Assembly (NCBI RefSeq): GCF_049243985.1
Contig: NC_135376.1
Coordinates: 41,335,001-41,399,000 of the forward strand
Direction: 5' to 3'
Length of the DNA: 64,000 bases
From: Paroedura picta
Taxonomy: Eukaryota; Chordata; Lepidosauria; Squamata; Gekkonidae
Positions 1 through 11,100 of this stretch are shown here, in pieces. The position numbers were made by a program, and so were the translations under genes. Within the stretch, counting starts at the first letter, position 1, and every line of letters begins with the position of its first letter. The notes below the pieces were generated by a model. It did no database searches, was not told the DNA's origin, and worked only from the letters and a program-made list of their open reading frames with translations.

Positions 1-427
1 AAAGATGCAGTGCTATGGCATACAAAAAATATCAAACATGTGACATTTCCTTATAGAGCCAAGCAAGTGGTCAGTCTAGATCAGTATTATCTGACATTAG
101 CTCTTCAGGGTGCAGAAAGGTTTTTTCTAGTACCCAGTACCTGAAATCTGAAGATAGCAGAGATTGAATAGAGGACTTTCTGCACAAAAAGCATGACCCA
201 TTCTCCCTGTAAAAACACACTTCCAAGTAATAAAGTTCTACTTCATAAGTCAATCTATTCTCCGTTTTACAGCACAATACACATTTTAAGCAACTTTATA
301 AACATTAGAATAATATTGTCAATTCCCCCATAAAAGTATACCCTTACCTTATCCCTCTTACCCCACAATTATAGAACCCTGGATGATGGATTTTCAGTTT
401 CCCTCCCATGCCCAGGGGTTTACTCAC

Positions 428-862
<435 letters not shown>

Positions 863-3800
863 CTGTAGAACCCTGGCAAAACACATGACATGCAACACAG
901 CACATTATACTAAATGAAAAGCAAATTATAGGGATGTACTTTTTCCATCCACACTAAGAAAGCAGCATCTCTCACATTAACATCTATCTGTGATTTTCAG
1001 AAGAAAATTCACATACAATTGCACAAGACAGACGAAAAACTAAATAGAAAACAGACTTTAATGTGTTATACATCAAGACATTAGAACTTATACATGGGTT
1101 ATGTGCACTTTATTCATGACACAGTATTTCACTATAAAGCTAGCATGAGCAACACGTAATCCAAGAGCTACATGCCAACTGCATACTCTGTCCACAGGTT
1201 TTTACCCTCTTATCTCATAATACTCATGTAGTGAAACCATCAATGTGTTTTCTCATTGGCACTCAGACCAAACAAACCACAGCTAGAAAAACACTATACC
1301 AACATTTCAGTAGAGCCTTTCTAATCTCAACAGAAAAAGTGGAAGCTTTCTGAATAATGGTGCAACTTTATTCTTGGAATTTCTAGATGCTCTAGTATAT
1401 AATGGTGTTTGGTTAACTGTTAGTTATGTGAAATTCCTCCTGTTTTACCACAGCTTTATGTTGTATCTCATAGAAGTCTGATATGGTAGTGCTAACACAA
1501 GCTGGCTCTCATCCACAAAAATCCAATAAGATATCATGAGAAAGGAACAGAATGGAGCAAGGGAACAAGGAAATGTACCTCTGTCATAAAGGCTTAGGAA
1601 TGTATCTTTCCTCCTTAACTTGACAGGACCAAGAAAATAAATATTCCTAGCAGCCACCTGTCAGAGTATCCTAGAAGGTGATTGGCGATTGCCACTTCAT
1701 CCCAGAAATCAGCATAATTTGTCTAATGAAATCAGGATGCAAGCATACACCAAGGAGTTTGTGTAAGGATATTTGTCACAGACTAAAATTTCAATATTGA
1801 AGGGTCAAGATCTAAGTCTCTTCCTGGATGGGTGCTATTTCACTAATTTAATTTCAAATACACAAAACAGGAAAATGTTCCCCTTTAATTTTTCTGTTTT
1901 GCTGGCAAACATAATCTTCAAACCAATTGCCTTTCATTTTTGGAAAGCCTTGTAGCAATGAAAGAATGAAGCAGGACTGGACAACTATGACTGGATCTTT
2001 GGCCAGTCACACAGTCTCAGCCTAATCAACCTCATAAAGTTGAGGTATAAAAAGGAGGGCAGGAAAATGTTGTAAGGTACTTTGGGTCCTCAATGGGAAG
2101 GAGGGGAGGGGCATATTAAATAAAATATAAACATAAAAATAAATATAATAACTGGAGGCTCAGCCCAATTCTACATATGCTCATCTAACAAATCAGTTCT
2201 GAATAAATATACCCAAAATTGTAATTACAGTGTAACTGTAAGCTTATGATGTCCACACAAGAAAGTATTTGCAAAGCTTTTCAAGTGGACACAGATGAAA
2301 CTATGACATGCTGAAAATTTATGGACATCAGCATATAGAAAACAACAGTGTTTCTTTGTCTAAAGATTAATGAGGATTTATGCACTCCTGCCTTACAATC
2401 ACATAACTGCAATAGTCTCAGCAGAGAACAGTAGAAGTTTAAAGCTTTATATTGAAAAACTGTATTACTTTACTCATCAATAGTTTGGCTAATTTTTAAA
2501 TCTCAATTTAAGTAGCAGAGAGACGTCAACATATTAGCACAGCCTTTGAGCAAAGGGACAGTTGCAATAATGAAATTTGAGGTGAAGCAGGGAGAGAAGC
2601 ATGCAAGGGACTGAAGCATGCAGAACAATAAGGGTCAGAAATCATACAACTAGATGACGATCTCTCCACTTCAGCAGGCCACATTCTCAGTTGCACTGTT
2701 CTCATCCTATTTTACAAACATGCTTCTAAATCGGAGATAATACTTACTGAAAGCAGACACCTTGTTATTGCCAAGGGGGTTGTGGGCAGGAGCAAGGGGA
2801 AACTATTTTATATCTGGAATGAATTTTCTCTTCTCATGGCCCATTCCTGTTCCCTAAACCTGGGGGAAAAAAGCACTTCAGGAATAATTTACTATTACAG
2901 TCATATCTAGACAAAAACAAGGTGAACATAAATGCTCAGCCATTGGACAAAACAACCCAAGGCATCCTTGCTAATTTGCTTGTAATTCAGACAGAAATTT
3001 ACTAGATAACATGCACTGTACATCTGTACTACAAATAACAGCATGTAAAACAAGGTGTTTGAGGAACTTAACTTTCAGTAAATGTGTATAGAATCCACCT
3101 ATATATGCGAGCCTCTATTGGGGGGATTCAGCCTTCCTATATTCTGCCCTTGGACCAGGCTAATAATGTCCCAATTAGAAGAACACACAGAGAAAACTTA
3201 CTGCCACTTAATCATTTTAAGACACTTCAACTCAGTTGCTGCCACTTTATGGTACGGTAGAGATAATGTACACAGAGAGGAGCAGTGGTGCATAAGTAAA
3301 ATGAGAACACTGATAGGAGGCATTGGAGCACCAAATATTTTCAGGCATATGAAGGCTGGTATTACAGAACAGCCAATTGGGTGGGTCAAGGATTAAAGGA
3401 TTATCAGTGCTGACACAGAGTATAGTAAATGGGAATAATATTGCTAACTTGCCTTAGAAGGCTACCTTAAGACAATTTGCATGATGCACTTAAGCACTAA
3501 ACATGGTATATCAAATACACAGGTTGCATTAAAAAAAAGTCTACAGTAGATGACTTCAAGTAACTGGGCAGTTTGTCATGGGAATTCTAAACATATTTAC
3601 TCTGGAGTCAGGACCACTGAGTTTAGTGCAATTTACTTGTTAGCTGAGTGTTATTGAGGTTTACCGCCTATGCATGGCAGAGAAAGGGAAAGGAAACCTG
3701 TAAGGTAACCGTCAAAGGTAAAATGAAAAGGCAATTGTCTCACTTCCTTGCATGCTTTCAGGCCAGAATGTGCCTTATGTACTTATCCCACCCCGCAACC

Positions 3801-3930
3801 CAAACTAAACCCACTACATTAAGCCAGGAGTTAAGATACCGAAGGCCAGAAGAACAGGAACGCGGACGAGGAAACGTGAGGGGACATGAGAAAGCAGGGG
3901 AGGACGTGACGGCCTGGTAAGAGGACCCAC
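863..3930 (-). other. AMMECR1L: AMMECR1L 5' intron
   Basis: About 3 kb between the coding exon and the CpG-island promoter. No conserved coding segment was recognised on either strand. It holds a worn SINE-like tail near 1975-2150 and otherwise AT-rich sequence without clear structure. The donor of the upstream non-coding exon could not be fixed. Confidence 0.6.
1975..2150 (+). repeat. Worn SINE 3' half (sauropsid tRNA-derived type)
   Basis: It reads like the body and tail of the common reptile SINE: 'GGCCAGTCACACAGTCTCAG', 'CCTAATCAACCTCATAAAG', then 'ACTTTGGGTCCTCAATGGG' and an A/T-rich tail with AAATAAA runs. The tRNA-like head is missing or unrecognisable. Confidence 0.45.
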
Positions 3931-4239
3931 GGGGTTATTTCGGCGGGGGGGATGGGGGGGGTCAGAAAACGGGCGCCCTGGAGACCAGAGGCGATGGGCA
4001 GCGAAAGGGCCGGGGCCGAGGCTCCAGCACTGAAGCCGAAGGGCTTCTCCAGAGGATCGGGGGGGGGGGGGAGAGGTCTGCAGGGGCATTCGGTCTCCCT
4101 CCCCCAGTCCAGCCCGAGAGACACAACCCCCACCTTCTCTTTTCCTGGCCCCGGAGACGGCTCTGTGCCCGGTCACTTTTTCAGCCCAACCACCGTCGCC
4201 GCCACCAGTGCCGCCGCTTCTGCTTCTGCTCTTGCCTCC

Positions 4240-4268
4240 CCGCCGCCGCCGCCGCCGCCGCCGCCGCC
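4240..4268. repeat. (CCG)n trinucleotide run in the AMMECR1L promoter
   Basis: Nine uninterrupted CCG units plus CC. Read on the minus strand, this is a CGG/GGC run, and it would sit in the 5' UTR if transcription starts to its right. Confidence 0.85.
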
Positions 4269-4656
4269 TCCACCTCTACCGCCCCGCGCTTCATGGAGCC
4301 ATGGGCCGGGGCGGGGGAGCACCGAAGAAGTGGACCCAGCAGGGCGGGGCGGGGCGAGGCCGGGCGGGCGGGCTGTGGTGGGGAACTACACAGTGACACC
4401 GGACGAGCAACCCCCGCCTCGCCGCCGGCTAAGAAGGGAGCTGAAGCAAGGCAGGAAAGCCCGGGTCCTCCACTATCCCAGCGGCCCCCGCGCTGAGGGT
4501 GAAGTCATGGGGGTGGAATCTTTGCGCCGACCGCCCATCGGCCCCGAGAACACCATAGACTGAACACGAGGACGGCCTCGCTACAGGAAAACCATAGAGC
4601 TTCGGATGAACGAGACTTCCGCCTCGCCTCCGGCATCGCGTGAACAGTTGAAGGCA

Positions 4657-4666
4657 GTCACGTGAC
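4657..4666. promoter_or_regulatory. Palindromic E-box GTCACGTGAC
   Basis: A perfect 10-bp palindrome matching the CLEAR/USF consensus bound by bHLH-ZIP factors (TFEB/TFE3/MITF, USF). It lies at the upstream edge of the AMMECR1L CpG island, and a second copy of the core is 50 bp away. Confidence 0.6.
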
Positions 4667-4706
4667 ATAAAGCAAGCCCGGACAGAAGGATCTGAGGGCT
4701 TTTCGC

Positions 4707-4716
4707 GTCACGTGAT
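4707..4716. promoter_or_regulatory. Second CACGTG box, GTCACGTGAT
   Basis: This matches 9 of 10 bases of the neighbouring palindrome and keeps the full CACGTG core. The centre-to-centre distance of 50 bp is close to five helical turns. Confidence 0.55.
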
Positions 4717-5539
4717 TCTGACAGACCAGTTATCGGGAAGCTTATGTAGCAGATGAAGTTCAAAGGCAGTGCAAGGGGGACATGCCTGGTCATTGATTGG
4801 CTTGTTTTTGCTTTTCCCGATGCGGGTTTCCTTAGTAGATTGCACTAAAGAGGATGATGGGGCTTCGATCCTTGAACCGCAGCCTTCGTATGTGTTTTGC
4901 TTCAACTGGAATTTAGGGGCAGATTTAATTAATGAGACTCGAGGCCAATAGGAGCTGTATTAACTTCCTACAGTAAACAACTGTCTTTGTAGGTTCACAT
5001 ATACGACAGAGATAGATTTTGATAATTTCTCAAGAGCTGGATGTGATTGGATCATCTGCATACGTTTCTTGATTTTTGTTTTCATCTGTTCAGTATGAAA
5101 GTAACACAGCTATGTGCTGGAATTATAAACATTTTGGCCTCACTTTTCCTCTCTGTTGCTCTTCTTCAGCTTGTAGCTTTGTTCCTAAATCCAGCTGCTG
5201 TGAGAAGGTAATCAACACTTAATATAGCTTATGAAAATGTATGTATAGTAAATTTGACAGCCTGTAAAGTGGCACAATAATCTTTGCTGTTGAACAAACT
5301 GGACTGTGTGCATCTACCTGGAAGAAGCCTGACTGAATCCAGTACTAGCCTAAGTGCTGCATAGGGTTACGCTGTTATGTGTAATGTCCGTTGAAATAAA
5401 TTATCTTGAAGCATTGCCCTCCAGTAGATCGACAGCGCTAACTGTTACAGCTAACTGAAGATGCCCACAACACACTGGAAGGACATTGTGGTATAAGTGC
5501 GTAGACGGTTGAGGAAACCCATGAAAATGACTGAATGAC

Positions 5540-5705
5540 TATGGACTAACCACAGCCTAATTGACCTCACAAGATTGTATAAGAGTAAAAGGAAAAACAT
5601 GTTCTTTCGAGGAAGGTAGAATAAAATTGTAATAAACGTGAACGAACTATTTGGGCAGTAGTCTGTTGTAGCTGAGAGGACGGTTTATAAATTAAATAAA
5701 ATAAA
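5540..5705 (+). repeat. Worn SINE 3' half
   Basis: The order 'CACAGCCTAATTGACCTCACAAG', a purine-rich stretch and a final 'AAATTAAATAAAATAAATAAG' tail matches the element at 1975-2150. Confidence 0.4.
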
Positions 5706-5869
5706 TAAGTGGTGTAATACTTTCATGGTGGTAGTTGTCTTCCACAGTACTATTCAAACAGTTAGATTCTACCAGCGTTTTGCTCCTCTGTAAAGAGGTG
5801 GGGAAATTTGTTTCCTACTTCAGTTAGGTCCATTTCCTGCCTTTTACCCACATGGGTTCTAGGATCCCT

Positions 5870-6440
5870 GACAAAGCCTCTTAGGTGGATAAAATGGACT
5901 CCACCTCCCTCTTGCGCAAAGAAGGCCATATGGTGTCCAGGTCCTCCATATCTCCAGGACTGTCTGCTTGCCTACATTCCCTAAAGAGCTGCTCACTTCA
6001 TTCACTAATAGACTGATGATGCCTGGCCTCGACAAGAGCCAGGGCCTTTTCAACTGTAACCCTAGCCTGGTGGAACGAGCTCTCTAACAAAATCAAGGCC
6101 CTATCGGAGCTCAAACAGTTCCATGGGGCCTGCAAAACAGCTCTTTCATCAGGCTTTTGGCTGAATGTCGGGGAGGGGGACTCCCTGTAGCCTGGACTCA
6201 TCCGTTAGGCAACTCTACTGCTCATTATCCCTAAACTCTTGGTCTCTCCTCTGTTGACTGCAGCAGTTACTTAACTATACAATGCTCCCAGGTTTGTTTG
6301 ATGTTGACTGTTATTGACTATTATTTTTTCTCACTTCAAAATAGTTCAATGTATGTTTTGTTATTACTAGTTCTATGTACACCACCCCAAGACATCATAG
6401 TGAGGGGCAACATATACATTAAATGAATATATAAGAAAGC
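5870..6440 (+). mobile_element. L2-like LINE, 3' part
   Basis: It contains the family's 3' landmarks: 'GAGCCAGGGCCTTTTCA', 'CCTGGTGGAACGAGCTC', 'GGGGCCTGCAAAACAGCTCT', 'ATGTACACCACCCCAAGA'. These occur in the same order as in the better copies at 22.4 and 25.2 kb. It is 5'-truncated and has no long frame left. Confidence 0.6.
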
Positions 6441-7129
6441 TGGTACAATCTCACCCATAATCCGTTGAACAGTTTTGTTAAATCTTTGCATGGTTGTGTG
6501 TAATCTGTAACTAACTTTTAAAATTGACTGAATTACAGCATCCATTCTCCAGACTGATACAGTCATGCTACAGGGTAGTATCTGGAATGAGGCAACCCAG
6601 AATGATCTAGAGTTTAATCCTTCCTACATTTTAGATGCATAATGTGTTTCTTATCTTTCCACAATGTTTTGTACCAGAGCTATCGAATACACTTGTATGC
6701 TGCTCTTTGAGCTTAGTTATGTTTCTTCCCTCCTGACTTTATCCTCCCAACAACTTAAAGTGAATCAAGGTCATCCAACTGCAACCGTTTTCTATAGATT
6801 TTAACTGGTATGACTGTAGTCTACTGGGATATTCTATACCAGCTCATATGAAATAGAATGGGAACTATCATCATTTTATAAAGCTTGCATATGAGAAATC
6901 GGGAATGGATTGTGTCTTGCCTTTTGTAAATAATATTGACAACTGTATAATGGAACAGTAACAAAGGAAAATGGAAATAACACCTCAAATTGATATCTCC
7001 CCCTCCCTTTATACTAATGTTTTAGCACCATAATGGAAAGAATGGATGAAGGGCTGAGCTGCTTTTGCACAAATGAGGGGAGAGAGGCTTCTGTTGTTCC
7101 TTCAAAGCACTAGAAATAAGTTAATCCTC

Positions 7130-7970
7130 CCTATTTTATTTAATCTTCTATAGCTACAATGACCTGTTTTTCAAAGTGATTCCTCACTGCACAAAATCAG
7201 AACTATTATACAAAATCCTCCAAATCTTTAATGTTTTCAGGATGCTATGTAGTACAGTTGTACATAACACAAGAAACAGCATCACACCAGCTACAGGAAG
7301 TACTGTGCTGAATGAGTACTTTGAAAACAATTATATCCCAGAGCACCAACATGGTCACACACACACACACTCCACAACACTACAAATCACTTTGAAATGT
7401 ATTTTTTTAAAAAGTTGACAGCTAGATGACTTTAGAACCACTTAAGATTCTAAATATAGCTGAACTGCCTGTGCAGCAGCACTGCTTTATGAAGGCTGCT
7501 TCAGCCAACTGCAAGGTCAAAAACAGCAAGAACTGAATAGACTAGATGGAAGTAGTGTCATCCCCCACCCCCCAGTTTTTCAGTAACATATGCATGGTTC
7601 TTGAGGTCTGTTGCAGGAATCCATTGTACAAATCTGTGAAGTTTCTGCTAAAATTGTAAGATGGAAGGAGAACTGTCTACCACATTTGCATCAATGGTTC
7701 CAATTAGTAGGCACTGGCACATCAAGAGGACTAAACAAAATGTGATTGTGAAGAATTTAAACAGGGACAAGCCTGAGAAGAATATTTGTTCCTTTGATAG
7801 GCCAACAACAATCCCTTAAGGTCACTGGGCTCCACACATCCATCTGTTGTCTTTCTCTGAAACTCGTCCTTTTACTCAAATGTAGCTCTCTAAAATAAAA
7901 CCCAAAATAAATGAGCCTTAACACTGTTCTGTACAATCTTTTTGTTTCCAAAGTCCTTCTACCTCTGGCT
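7130..7970 (-). other. SAP130: SAP130 3' UTR (approximate)
   Basis: Sequence downstream of the SAP130 stop. On the minus strand, candidate poly(A) signals AATAAA/ATTAAA appear near 7135-7145 and 7223, giving a 3' UTR of roughly 0.8 kb. It includes a short CA run near 7357-7370. The true end is not fixed. Confidence 0.35.
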
Positions 7971-8129
7971 CTAGACCTTCTCTTTTCTTTTCAATTTGGA
8001 CACTTTCTTGACAGATCCATTCTTGTTGAGAAGTTTCAGAACACGCTCTTTGTGATCCAAGACCTTTAACATGGATTCTCGAGCCTCATTAATTTGATCC
8101 ATTACAAGCTTACATCTTTGCATATTGCC
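7971..8129 (-). CDS. SAP130: SAP130 coding exon 20 (last)
   Basis: Encodes residues 999-1050, from GNMQRCKLVMDQINEARESM to KLKRKEKV and stop. The acceptor is TTGTATTTCAG. The segment is charged, helical and likely coiled-coil, at the conserved C-terminus. Confidence 0.95.
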   Translation of the reverse strand, partial: GNMQRCKLVMDQINEARESMLKVLDHKERVLKLLNKNGSVKKVSKLKRKEKV

Positions 8130-11100
8130 CTGAAATACAACATAGCACCGACATTAAGAAATCAAAATTCTTTAAAGACATGCAAATTATCTTAGACTAG
8201 CAATTCTTGAAATACCAGAAGGAACATGATCTCAAAAACATTAAAGCAAATAATTCAAAGTCTGTAATAGCTTACTCCCCCTGAACCCAGCACATAATCT
8301 GCCTTTCAAAATGAACAGTGAAGCGAAGCTTTAAGGATACGGGACTACCATAGCAATGCATTTGTATTTTCTCATAGTTAAAAAGATTTAGTTGAATAAA
8401 GCGATTGCACCAGTCATCCATCATTTAGTATGCACTTACATACTTTGGATGTATTGTCTCCATGAAGAAGTAATTCAAAATCAATTGGTGGACTGGCTTC
8501 CAAAGCACAAAAATTGATGTGTGGAAATGGAAGACATTTATTTCTAAATATTTAATGTTTGCCTATATTTTCACTGGCACACAGAACCTTTCAGTGTCTG
8601 TATTCTTAATGATTCTACTTTTTAAAGGGCAGTATGTTTATTATTAGAATATTTTGAGCAGGTATACAATATTTTCAATTTAGTTTAACCTTCCCTTCTT
8701 TCTCATAATTCTTTGCCTACACAGTTTAGACTGAAAACAATTTAATCCAAGTAGAGGCTAAAACTGACAAAACAAGTTACAGTCCCCTTACCTGTATCAG
8801 TTCATTTATTCGGTGCAAGTCATCATCAGTTGCTGCCTTTTTCTTGGGAATGATCCCTTCTTGAAGGGAGGTGAGTCGTTCATATACATCATGTTCTAGG
8901 TTAGTCTGTAAGATATTAGAATTTGGCAAGAACATCCCGCATTTTCACAATGATTCATAACAAAAGGTTGCATAAAGAATAGAAATTCCATTTTTCTAGT
9001 TTGTATGTGAATTATTTTTCATAACCATATTTCACTTGCATCTACCATCCAAAGTTTTCTTAAATATACTTCACAATGAAGCAGGACTGCCCTATCCCTG
9101 GATGTGGAAACAGTGATTCCAGCATGTGTATCTAGAAACAAACTAAAGATCAGCCAACCCTTTACCCAAGCCTGTGAAAGAAGTTCTCTGAATTTCTCCA
9201 TCTTCTGACCATCAGCACTTATGCTTAGAACAAAATAATTTCCACCAATACAAAAACTTTAGGGTTTTTTTCATGGTTCCTAAAGCTGAACGGTAATCTC
9301 ACTTTTCTGTAGAATTCCTCTAGGAATGGCTTGGGGAGCTTGGTGCTAGAATTCAAAGCACCTACCTCACCCCCACCTGAAATAGAAGCATCCAGGAATG
9401 TGGAGCAGTGCTGCCTCCTCAAGTCAGCGGCACCATCCCAGACACTTCTTCAGACCTGTGCACCAGAGGGAGGGATTTGCCAGTTTTGAGCATCTGTATG
9501 CAATGTATCAGCTCTTATGCCTGGATCAAAACCTCCATCCAAACAAAAGTCAGGTTCATGGGATATACATCTACTCAGTTACAACCTGACAACACTTAAC
9601 AGAAATTGTAGCCCCAGTGATCAACCTGGTGGTCATATATTTTTAAAACATACAAATGTATCCCTTTTGAACAGATTTTTTGGGCTAAACTTTCTCTTGC
9701 TCTCCCATGTGATACAAAATTAGTATGATTCTTCCACTTACCAGCTGTAGCAGTTGTGCTGCACAAAGATGGACCTTCCACCCCTGTGCACGACAGGATA
9801 CTCCCTTCTGATTAGCTATCTCTTGAAGCATTGCCTTCTTCTCTTCTAGAAAGTCAGAGAGGATAAGGAAACCAAGCATGATGCAATAAAATAAAAGAGC
9901 TATTCATGCAATATGCATCTGATGCCTGAACCACTGAAATCTATGCAATGGTCACTTCCAGACTAGACTGCTGTAACTCGCTCTACGCTGGCCTGCCCTT
10001 GACTCTGATCCGGAAGTTACAGCTGGTACAAAATGCAGCTACCGGGGTCCTCACTAGGACATCTTGGAGGGCCCATATTCAGCCGGTGCTTCATCATCTG
10101 CATTGGTTACCAGTCTGTTTCTGGGTCAAGTTTATGGTATTAGTATTAACCTTTAAGGCCATACAAGACCTGGGTTCTGCCTACCTGCGGGACCGCTTGG
10201 TTGCTTATGCCCCCCGCAGAGCTCTTCACTCCGCAGGTATGAATTTTCTGGTTGTCCCGGGCCCCCAGGATGTTTGCCTGGCCTCAACCCGGGCCAGGAC
10301 CTTTTTGATCCTGGCACCAACCTGGTGGAATAAGCTCCCGGAGGAGCTGAGGACCCTGCCGGAATTACCAGCTTTCTCCAGGGTCTGTATGATGGAGCTC
10401 TTCCTCTAGGTGTATGGTTGAAGCCGGGGCAGAGACCTGGGATTCCAATCTTGGATCCCCAAGGTCCATCAGACTAGCTCCCTCTCTCACTGGAGGGATG
10501 GCATGGCTTCTGGCTGAACAAGGCGGGTCAGAATTTAATATAGAAGATACGGCCACTGCTGCCTTTTTATTGCATTTTAATGTTTTATCCTGTGAACCGC
10601 TGCGAGACCTGTTGGGAAGTGGTGGTATATAGAGGGAGGGAGGGAGGAAGGAATTTAGGCATACTATCAAATTATGACTGTTCACAGAACCACACAAAAT
10701 GCAGTGACTAGAAAACGTACCTTTCACCCGGACATCACTATATCGTTGGAAGTGATGATAGGCAGCTTTCCACGGGTTCCGGTAATGACGCAGCAGTGTT
10801 ATGGGGGGTCTTGGGCGAACAGGCACATACCTGACACCTTCTTCATCTAAGGAAGGGAAAAACCAAACCCTATTCAAATGTTCTCCATATGTCTGCAGAT
10901 TAAACTTGGAAAGACAACCTCAGGATGAAACACTTCACCTGAACCATAGATGAACTCAGTTTCAGTACAAACAGTGCAATCGTATGCAGAGTTATTCCAA
11001 TCTAAAATAATTGAAATCAATTGATTTAGCCTGGAGAAATACTGCATAGGAGACCTCCGCATGTTTCTGTTTAAATATATGAAACAATGATATTTGGAAT

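Larger units (their letters stand above)
3930..4720 (-). promoter_or_regulatory. AMMECR1L: AMMECR1L CpG-island promoter and 5' non-coding exon region
   Basis: The sequence turns abruptly GC- and CpG-rich between AT-rich flanks. It lies about 3 kb upstream of the AMMECR1L coding exon, on the side where a minus-strand promoter is expected. It carries a CCG run (4240-4268), GGGGCGGGG-type Sp1 sites around 4345-4375, two CACGTG boxes (4657-4666, 4707-4716) and ATTGG (CCAAT on minus) near 4795. The transcription start is probably around 4560-4650, but neither it nor the donor of exon 1 can be set from sequence alone. Open frames here are composition-driven. Confidence 0.7.
4720..7130. other. Intergenic region between AMMECR1L promoter and SAP130 3' end
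   Basis: No conserved coding sequence was seen. It contains a CCAAT near 4945, a worn SINE tail (about 5540-5705) and an L2-like LINE 3' part (about 5870-6440). The rest is unremarkable AT-rich sequence. Confidence 0.6.

Noticed and set aside
3952-4563. 203-codon open frame on the plus strand over the AMMECR1L CpG island
   Set aside because: Pro/Arg/Gly-rich, runs through a CCG repeat, matches no family and has overlapping frames on the other strand. Explained by GC content.
9398-9723. Three overlapping short frames at 9.4-9.7 kb
   Set aside because: No similarity recognised, no splice sites consistent with SAP130, and antisense to an intron.
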